Part shown: piece after piece, positions 56,331-64,000 of the stretch
Position numbering within the stretch: position 1 is the first letter of the stretch
Layout of the letters: each line of letters opens with the position of its first letter
NCBI GenBank assembly: GCA_009599575.1
Contig: VWND01000016.1
Location: 744,001-808,000 of the forward strand
Reading direction: 5' to 3'
Source of the DNA: Blumeriella jaapii
Taxonomy: Eukaryota > Ascomycota > Leotiomycetes > Helotiales > Drepanopezizaceae
Length of the DNA: 64,000 nt
Program-made: the position numbers and the translations under genes
Notes under the pieces: generated by a model
Told to the model about the DNA's origin: nothing
Database searches by the model: none
What the model saw: only the letters and a program-made list of their open reading frames with translations

Positions 56331-57800
56331 TCGTTTTTAAAAACTTTTATAATTTTGCTTTATTTTTTCTTTCAAACGAAATCGATTTTTTTTTTTATTA
56401 TAACGTAAATAAATACAGCTTTTTAAAAAAAGTTTTTAATCTAATTGCGATAATAAATTATAACGCTAATAAAAGCTTTGGCTTCGGTAATATTTTTATA
56501 TTTTTTTTATTCGCAAATCTTTTTAATTTTTTTTCGTTAAAAATGGCGGCCAGCGCTGTTAATTATATAACTAACGATATTTATTTCGGATATATAAAAT
56601 TTTAATCGAAAATTAATAATAGTCTTAGCTTTTTCGAAGCAGATTATGATTTTGTCGATGTTTAAATATGTTTTATTATATAACGTCGAACTTTAGAAAG
56701 GATTTTTTTATTATTATAATATAATTTAGGGTTTTTTATTTTAACGTCGTTAATATAAAAAAAAATAATATCAGAAATGCAAATTATAAGGATTTTGTAT
56801 ACGATTTTTACGAATTAAACGATTGAATTAATAGCTTTTATAAGTATTCTCGTTATACGTAATAAACCGATTAGTATTTAAATTGCCGTTATATTTCGAA
56901 ATCGTAAATTAAATATTAAATAATTATAATCGGAAAACAAATCGAAAAAAAAAGCGATTATTAATTTTGCGAATTCGTTTGAAAATTAATCGACGTTAAA
57001 TAGCACGTTAGCGTTTCGTATCGTTATTTTGTTTATTTCGACGATTGCGATAATAAGTTTGTAAATGCTTTTTTTTTTTTCGCAACGATAAACCATTTGT
57101 TTTTATATAAGCCGTGGCAAAATTCGAAAATCTTTTGCTTGATTCGTTTTTTCAGTATTTCGACTATTTTATTTTAAAAAGTTTTAGAAATTAAAAAAGT
57201 TTTTTTTTATTAAGCTTCGTGAAATACGGTTTTAATATCGATATTAAACGTAACGTTAAAACTGAATTGATTTATTTCGGTAAAATCGAAAATTATAATT
57301 TTTTTTCGATTGCGTAAAATTTCGTATAAAACCTTTTTTTCTTTTGGCAAAAATTAAATTCCGATTGCTAAATTATCAAATCGTTTTTTTATAAATCGGC
57401 TGCTAAATAATAAGCTGGAAAATCGGCCGGTAATAAATTTTTCGAATTCGCTAATAACTAATTAAAATGGTTTTGTTGCTTCGTTTTTTTTAAATTAATC
57501 GTTTATTTTTTCCGGAATATTTTTATCGGATTCGCTAAAATTCACAAATCGTATTTTATCAGCTTTGCGCTTGTAAAAAATGCTAATATTAATACAAAAA
57601 AATAAAATATATAAATCGGATTTATTTAATACGAAAACGAAATCTTCGGAACTTTTATTTCCGAGTTAATAACTAAAAATATTAATATTAACCAATTTTA
57701 TTCGCGGTGCTATTTCGATTGGCGACGTAAATGCTTTTTGCCGAATATTTTCCAGGTTTTATTATAGCTCAGCGTTTATTTTAAAATTAAAACCGGCTAT
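56330..57800 (-). pseudogene. Element B: reverse transcriptase remnant
   Basis: Collinear with A 8910-10430. The FxDDVGxK-type catalytic region lies near 56750-56700. Stops are frequent and no long frame is left. Confidence 0.7.
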
Positions 57801-57849
57801 TCGTTTTCCGATAAAACGTCGATTAAAAAAATCTTATCGCCGGCGACGG

Positions 57850-58290
57850 TAATTTGATTTTAAAAAAATCGGTTTCAATTCTAGAAAAAAGTTTTTATTT
57901 GGCCGTTTTCGGTATATTTAAAGCTAACAAAACTTTTTAAAATCCAAAGCATTTTAAAAATAATAAAATAAAAATATGTTTTTATTATTAAAAAGTTTTT
58001 ATAAATAATAATATTTTTAATATCGACTTTTATATTCCGTACAATTCTATCGAATTTAATCGTATTTTTATTAACGATAATATAAATTATTCGCTTATCG
58101 GTAATAATCGAAATATTATTAGCTTCGGCTGTTTCCTGATTTATATAATTGACTTCGGCTTTATTATCGAATAAAACGAAAGCGGTCGTACTTTTTTCAA
58201 GCAAAATTTTTATTTTTAACGCTTTTATAACCGTATAAAAGCAGTTTCGTCGTTTTGATTTCTGAGTTTTTATAACGAAAACCAAAAAGC
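57850..58290 (-). pseudogene. Element B: aspartic protease remnant (134-codon open frame)
   Basis: The open frame 57881-58285 contains TTAFVLFDNKAEVNYINQET, i.e. the protease active site with DSGA changed to DNKA as in A, then NNISIITDKRIIYIIVNKNT and IKNIIIYKNFLIIK, ending at LKSFVSFKYTENGQIK. It lies between gag and RT. The same DNKA in both copies could be parallel mutation at a preferred site or inheritance from an already mutated source. Confidence 0.82.
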
Positions 58291-59059
58291 TGATTTTTTC
58301 CGAAGATTTCTTTTTATCGGCTAAATTAACTGCGGTATTGTAAATTTTTTTTTAATTTTTTTTTATATCAAAATTGTTTTTTTCGAATAATTTTAACTTT
58401 TTCGTTTTTTTTTTAATATAAGGATTTGTTTGTTAATAACTTTGTCGAATCTTTTTTTTATGCTAAATAAATCGCTGAATTTTAATTTAATTTTTTATTT
58501 TATAATTTTTTCAATAGTTTCGTCGACGGTTTTAAAACTAATATATTTGTCGATTTATTTTTCGCTTCGTATTAATAATAAGCGCTTAAAAGCTAATACT
58601 TTTTAAATAATTTAAACCGGGATATCGGTATCGATATTTTTTATATTATCGTTAATTTTTTTTATTATAAGCGTTTTTTTGATAATTTTATCGGTTTTTT
58701 TTCGAATTTCAAAATCTTTTTTTTTTTCGATTTTAACGTTTTTTTTACATCAGTTAATTTAGCGAATAAAACAAAAGCATTTTGCTTTTTTATGATTCGC
58801 TGGCTTAATTATACAGCTATAATATTTGCAAATGCGATATTTGCATTAGCAATATATATATTTATTTTTTATTTATATATTTAAATTTTATTTATACTTA
58901 GAATAAAAGTTTTCTTTTTGATTAATACGCCTTTTAAAATATTTTCTTTTTTATTAGTAAAAATCGTTTTCGCATTCTTTCTGTTTTCTAAGCAATCGTT
59001 CCATTTCGTACCTTTTACTTTTAAACAAATAATATTTAATCAGTTTTGATTTTTAGCTT

Positions 59060-60303
59060 TGTTAAAAAAGTTTATTTTTGCTTTCGTCGGTCCGAAGCAA
59101 ATCGCTTCGTATTTGTTAATATAACAAATATTATTATTTATACAAAAATTAAATGCTTTGCATTTAAAACGAATTTAAGGTTTTTCGCAATAAATTTTTT
59201 TATTATTATAAAACTTATATTTAAAGCTACGAGGTTTGTTTTAATACCTACTTTTATTATTTTAATAGCCGCGATTTTAATTACCGCGTTGGTTTTTTTT
59301 TTTTTTTAATAATCGTTATTATAATTAGTATTTCGCTGATTTTAATCGTTAGCACGAAAAAATTGCTATTGGACAGCTATTATTTTTACGGTAGTTTGGC
59401 GAAGCTGATCGCTTCGCGTATCTTAAAAAAAATAGTTGTTATAAAAGCTATTTTAATTGTTTTTATTATCCGAATTAATATAAAAAAATTTTTCTGCTGT
59501 TATATAAAACCTTCGATTTTATTTTGCAATTTTTGAATTTTAATATCGGTAAATTTTAATACGAGAATTTCGATATTTTTGTTAAGCTTTTCCAAGCTAA
59601 TAAGTTTTGCAAAACGATTAAATAATATAATAACTGATTGTTTTTTAGCGATTTCGGTAACTTTTAATAGCTGGGCATGTTTTTGCATTAAAGCTTCTAC
59701 GTTTTTTTTGTAAATAAGAAAAAGAAATTTCTTTTGGTTTATAGCTTCGATAATACGTTCGCTTTGGTTTTATTTAAAAACAAATTTTATAAATTTAAAA
59801 TATTAATCGAAAGTTTTAAAGTTTTGTTTATTAATCTTAAAATGCTTAATAGTTTTGTTGCGAATATTAATTAGAAAGCTAAGTAAAAACAACTTTTTTT
59901 GTTTAATTTCGTTTAAAATCTTTTTGTTAACGAAAACGTTAAAAACTCTCGTATAAATACGATAATAGGCTTTGAGTTTTTTAGCTTAGCGAATTGTTAT
60001 AACAAATTGTTTAAAAAAAGCGATAGTATCGCGAATTTGCTGACGATCGTGGTTTCGGAATTCCGATTTTAAAGCTTTAATTAGCTTGCGCTAGTTACGA
60101 GCTTTAATAGCTTTTTATTTATTTATCGATTTGATAATATCCTTAGTAATTAGGTTATAATAACGAAAAAGTTTATCGAACATTTTAATTTTAAAGATTT
60201 CGAAATCCTTACAAATTTTTTTATATTTTTCGATAAAATCGGTAACGTTGGCGCTAAATAAAAATGCACTAGAAGAGCTAAAAAAAGGTATGCGGCCTCG
60301 CAT
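59060..60303 (-). pseudogene. Element B: gag remnant
   Basis: Begins at 60303 with MRGRIPFFSSSSAFLFSANV, then TDFIEKYKKICKDFEI and FRYYNLITKDIIKSIN. A 62-codon piece at 59500-59688 (MQKHAQLLKVTEIAKKQSVI, RFAKLISLEKLNKNIEIL) is a helical gag segment, also present in A near 12260-12090. The C-terminal Cys/His region around 59150-59060 corresponds to A 11790-11650. Start chosen by agreement with A. Confidence 0.75.
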
Positions 60304-61075
60304 AAAAAAACGGAAAGCGTCGTTATTTATAGTATTAATAAAAGTGTTGATAAGGTTTAAATTAGATAAATAAATGTTTTCTGAAGTTGCAAATTAAAAG
60401 TTTTTAATATAAAAGAAATCGTTTTTAATAAAGGAGCTATTAAAAAAGTCTTTGTGTTTTTTAAAAAAAATTAAATAAAATAAGATTGCGTTCAGACATT
60501 TGAATAATATATTAAAAAATTTGTTTTTTGGTAAATTAATTAAATTGATATAATATTGCTATATAATCTACGGTCTCGATATTCCGTAGCTTAAACTAAT
60601 GCACGTACAGCCATTTTTTTACTACTTTTAATAAAAAGTCGCAAATTGTAATTGCTATAATTACAAAACGTAATATCAAAAGATTAAGTTTTCGCCAAAC
60701 GTTTAATTAAAAAAGATTTAGTTCAGAAAGGCCGAGCGCAGCGATCGAAGCGTACGAATTAATATTCGATTTGTTATTTTTAAACAAAAGAGCGATTTTC
60801 GCGCTTTAAATTTCGCACGGTTTAAAATTGCCTAATCGTAATTTCAAACGTTTTTAAAATATATTGCATTTTTGTAATTTAATAATTATACGCAAAATAA
60901 AAAAAGCTATTAAAGGTTTTTTATATAATGCAGCTGCGAATAACATCATATAAAAAGTCTTTTAAGCCGTAATAGCGAAATATCGAAATCGATTTTAATT
61001 GCGATTTTAAAAAATACATCGGCGAATATATAAAAACGAAACACCGAAGTTTAAATTTTTGCGTAAATTATCAAA

Positions 61076-61341
61076 TATAAAAGTAGATAGGAAAACCAAA
61101 CTAATACGGCCATATATCGATAAGTAAAATAATTTAGGGAATTTCTAAAAAAAACTGAAAAAAAAAAAAAAAAAAAAATAAAGGTATAAATTAAACTGCG
61201 TGCTTATAATACTATTTAAAGGAATGCTTTGCTTTTATATCTGTTGAAAATAGTCAGTGGCAGGAGGCCTCGGAGGGGTCCATGCCTCAACCATAGCTAA
61301 AACTACCAACTCCCTTTAATACAAGGTATCACCGTTTTACA
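61076..61341 (-). repeat. Element B 5' LTR
   Basis: A 266-bp LTR; inner start mutated (TATAAAAGTAGATAGG), outer ~100 bp clean (GTGGCAGGAGGCCTCGGAGG and the TTTTACA end), followed by CTAT. Confidence 0.92.
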
Positions 61342-61949
61342 CTATTTCGTTTGTTTGCATTTTTTTAATATATGCGACTAAGCATTTTAAGCTTTTTTCG
61401 CTAATTAAAATCGACGAACAATTGCTCGTTGAAATACAAAATAATAAATATATCGAATAGCCATTTTATTTGGTTTTTTTTTGGCCGTACGCTTATTTCA
61501 AATCGTAATATCATAGAAATTTGCAATTAATAAAAACGTCGGTAAAACCCAGATTTATAATAAAAAAAAAAAATTTATACGACGTCGGTTAATCGTAACA
61601 AAAAAGAAAATAGCAAAAAAAATAAGCTTCTCCGGCTCGCTATTATAGCCGGTGAATATAATAGGCTTATGCAGCCGAATAAAACTTATTTCGAAACGTT
61701 AAAAAAGTTAATACGTTAAAAAAGTATTAATTGCACCGAAAATATTAGGTTCGTTATCGATATATACAAATGTTCAATATATAATCTATTACGTATTAAT
61801 TTTATAAAAACTAAAAACTATCGCTTTTTGATTAAAAAACGCTGATCAAATTTTAAATTCTTTTACAAATCGAATGCTTTGTTATAATAAAAGTTTTTGC
61901 TACGGTTTAAAAGTTTTTTAATAAATCGTTTTGCTTTTCGTCGATAGCT

Positions 61950-63350
61950 ATTTCGGCGATTTTACGATTAAACTTAATATCGGAGCAAACGTTTGCGAAA
62001 TAGCCGGATTTGCCGCAATTATAATAAGCGCTAAAAAAACGCGCAGTCAAACGAAAAAAATCGAAAGTAACAAAAATAACAGTTATACGCTCGTAAAAAT
62101 TTTTATTAAAAAAAGGAAAAATTATGCGAGCAAAAAGGGCTAGAAAAATAAAAGGCTAAAAAGCTTTAAAAATACCGGAAGTACGCCTAAAGTTTTAATT
62201 AGCAAAAGCTATAACAAAAGAAAAATAATTTATACGACGGGCAAAAGCTATTTTTTCAGCTCGGATATTGCGTGATTTTTTATCCGCAACGGCTAAAAAC
62301 TCGTTTAAAGCAATATAATTATTATTTATTTTGTATTTTTTTATTCGAAAATCGTATTTAAAAATAAAAATAATTTTTTCGTATATATTTTTAAACCAAC
62401 GGTTTTTAACAACTTTGCTAATAATTGCGTAGCGATTAAATAAAAAACGAAAATTATTATAAATTTAACCGTTGTTTATATAAAACTTTTTATATTATAA
62501 TTTAGCAAATTAAACGCGATTATAATTAAAAAAGCGCTGATTAAAAATGCGGAAAACGTTTCGAAACGATTAAATTTAATTATAAAACTCGGGGTTTAAA
62601 TGCTTTAAAATAATAGTTTTTGTTTTTTCAATAATGCAGTTAAAATATATTTTGGCTTAATTTATATTTTATATAAAATTTCTCAAGTATTTTTTAATAA
62701 ACAGCTTTAAATTTTTTTTTTATATTATATTTAATTTATTTATAATAATCGCTAAAAGCGTAAAAAAAGTATTTGATTTTTAATAATTCGATTCGAAAAA
62801 TAGCTCAATCGAAAACTGAAAAATAATATTCGGAAATTAATTAAAAATCCGCCGTAAAAAGCGCGCGAAGAAAAAAAAAAAAAAAACGTCGCGAACGATA
62901 TTAGCGAAAATTAAAAAGCGAGCGGCGGCGATAGCTCAAGCGATTATTTAAGCGATTTAAAACTGCTGAACCGTAATAAATCTTTTAGTATTAACAAATA
63001 TATTAAATCGTTGTAAAAATACGCGTCGGTTTAAAAGTATTAAAATATTAGCGTCGTATAATTCGATTTTAAATTCGATAATAAAGCGAAAAAGTTTGGC
63101 AAATAAATCGGTTGCAAATAATTATAATTCGGCAGAAAAATCGTGAAATAAAAACTCGCTGCTAAAATCGTCGAAAAAGCTTAGAACGAATAAGAATTCG
63201 AAAGCGCCAAAAGCAAAAGCGGAAAATAGAAATACTGATTCGAAACCAAATCGTACGAATTGCGTTCGTTTTCGAATGCCGCGTCGATTTATAAAAAAAG
63301 CATGAAATATATTGAAAAAAAGCGATTCGATTTGCAAAAGCAAATCGAAT
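61950..63350 (-). pseudogene. Element H: gag-like region with decayed CCHC knuckle
   Basis: Near 62030-61985 the minus strand reads YYNCGKSGYFANVC, a C-x2-C-x4-H-x4-C knuckle in which the first Cys and the His have both become Tyr (TGY-to-TAY and CAY-to-TAY). Upstream an open-looking stretch reads YIALNEFLAVADKKSRNIRA (about 62325-62265) and a Phe-rich piece lies at 63122-63343. The first half of gag is not confidently recognised. Gag would bind element RNA. Confidence 0.6.
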
Positions 63351-63533
63351 TAATAAAATTTTTTTTTTTTAGCTTTTTCTGAAAACAAAATTAATAAAAG
63401 AAAATTCTAATCGAAGCATCGATAAATAAACGTCGGTACAAGCGGCTTGATAAAAAGTTCGAATTGCAAAAGCAAATCGAATTTTTAACCGTAGATACAA
63501 AGCTTTCTAACGAAAATTGTTTGGTTTTTTTTT
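63350..63533 (-). other. Element H leader, shared with element I
   Basis: This stretch aligns with element I 14725-14914, including the ACCGTAGATA(C/T)AAAGCTT block and an AATTGCAAAAGCA(A/G)ATCGAATT block. In H it carries additional transitions. It probably contains leader signals such as the primer-binding and packaging sites, which a non-autonomous derivative would need to keep. Confidence 0.7.
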
Positions 63534-63786
63534 ATATTACAGCTAGCTTAAAAACAATCGAAATAATATAAACCAAAAAATACGTATATGAATTAAAAAA
63601 AAAATACCGAGCTAAAATACTCGGAGTCGCGAATTTTTTATATAATAGATTACGCTTGTAAATTACGTGACTTAGCGCGAGGCCTAATGGCCGAAATGGC
63701 CCGTGCCCGAACCTTAATCTAATACCACCGGCAAAACACCACTGGCATTTACTACCGGCAAAATACCACTGGCACGGATCGTAACA
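63534..63786 (-). repeat. Element H 5' LTR
   Basis: About 253 bp, homologous to the 233-bp LTR of element I. It starts TATTACAGCTAGCTT (I: TATGACAGCTGGCTT) and ends GGATCGTAACA (I: GGGTCGTAACA). The left, inner half is mutated while the right, outer ~130 bp are GC-rich and clean. A 30-bp extension to 63816 could also belong to the LTR; see findings. Confidence 0.75.
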
Positions 63787-64000
63787 CGAAAGGTGGCAAA
63801 AGAGTGAGTCGTGACAGAAAACATAATTTTATAATTTATTTTTCGTTTTTCGAATTTAATACGAAAATTCGGTGGAATCGAATATGATAACATATCTGTA
63901 CGAAAGTTTTAATACGTTAGCATTTTTTTTTTGTTTTCGTAATAAATAAATAATGCGTAAGTAAATTTTTTTTAGCTAATCGATATAAAATCGTTTTTTA
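63787..64000. other. Right flank, AT-rich; begins with 30 bp resembling the G LTR terminus
   Basis: The first 30 bp, ending GTGAGTCGTGACA, resemble the reverse complement of the first 30 bp of the G LTR (TGTAACGATTCACTC...). The remaining ~185 bp are AT-rich with no recognisable domain, RNA gene or repeat. Confidence 0.5.

Larger units (their letters stand above)
36366..61341 (-). mobile_element. 11 kb-class Ty3/Gypsy element B, minus strand, carrying nested C and K
   Basis: B has 266-267-bp LTRs (36366-36632, 61076-61341) and a 4-bp TSD CTAT (36362-36365, 61342-61345). It is collinear with A throughout: accessory region 36633-37585 plus 44949-48000, integrase split by LINE K, RNase H, RT, protease and gag. 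Removing C (7.36 kb plus TSD) and K (6.3 kb plus TSD) leaves about 11.3 kb, the length of A. The two copies differ mainly by transitions. Confidence 0.92.
61342..63786 (-). mobile_element. Ty3/Gypsy element H, 5' segment (LTR, leader, gag)
   Basis: This is the 5' part of H on the minus strand, cut from pol by element B. The LTR lies at about 63534-63786, the leader at about 63350-63533 (shared with element I) and a gag-like region with a decayed zinc knuckle to about 61990. The sequence is strongly mutated except for the outer LTR end. The target duplication of H could not be tested because its other end is outside the window. Confidence 0.82.

Noticed and set aside
1..64000. tRNA, rRNA or other structured RNA genes
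   Set aside because: I saw no cloverleaf-like or conserved rRNA sequence outside the elements; a dedicated covariance-model search was not possible here.

Overview
This 64 kb window is a transposon graveyard from a filamentous ascomycete (Pezizomycotina-type) genome. I find no intact host gene, no tRNA or rRNA and no CRISPR array. Nearly every base belongs to nested LTR retrotransposons or to one LINE. Most are degraded by C-to-T / G-to-A transitions that leave very AT-rich DNA full of TAA/TAG stops, the hallmark of repeat-induced point mutation (RIP). The fungal assignment rests on RIP, on Ty3/Gypsy elements with C-terminal chromodomains, on a fungal-type Ty1/Copia element and on a Tad-like LINE with an RNase H domain.

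Layout (letters are mine). H, a Gypsy element on the minus strand, is the outermost host (35094-36365 and 61342-63786). E, a Gypsy element on the plus strand whose 5' part lies outside the window, sits in the reverse transcriptase (RT) region of H and ends with its 3' LTR at 35093. Inside E are D (2022-21719, Gypsy, minus, TSD AGTTT), F (21737-27945, Copia, minus, TSD GTTAT) and G (28018-34490, Gypsy, plus, TSD ATAAT/ATAAC); D, F and G together split the E chromodomain. Inside D are A (2635-13931, an 11.3 kb Gypsy, minus, 4-bp TSD ACAC) and I (14116-15147, a 1 kb non-autonomous LTR element, TSD TATAT). Inside H is B (36366-61341, same family as A, minus, 4-bp TSD CTAT). Inside B are C (37586-44943, same family as D, plus, TSD TCGAT) and K (48206-54511, Tad-like LINE, minus, 15-bp TSD). 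Removing each insertion plus one TSD copy restores continuity of the host element.

No element looks autonomous now. RTs, integrases, RNases H and gag zinc knuckles are recognisable, but many metal-binding and catalytic residues are changed (Asp to Asn, His or Cys to Tyr, Gln or Trp to stop). K and I keep near-normal base composition and are the youngest or least mutated insertions.

The observations I consider most worth testing are: (1) surviving C/G bases in mutated DNA sit almost only in CpG or GpC; (2) the outermost 80-200 bp of each LTR element escaped mutation while the same LTR sequence at the inner position was mutated; (3) a ~3.9 kb accessory region with same-strand open segments and a possible C2HC finger downstream of integrase in the A/B family; (4) an alanine-rich antisense ORF conserved between C and D; (5) the non-autonomous element I as a deletion derivative of the H family.
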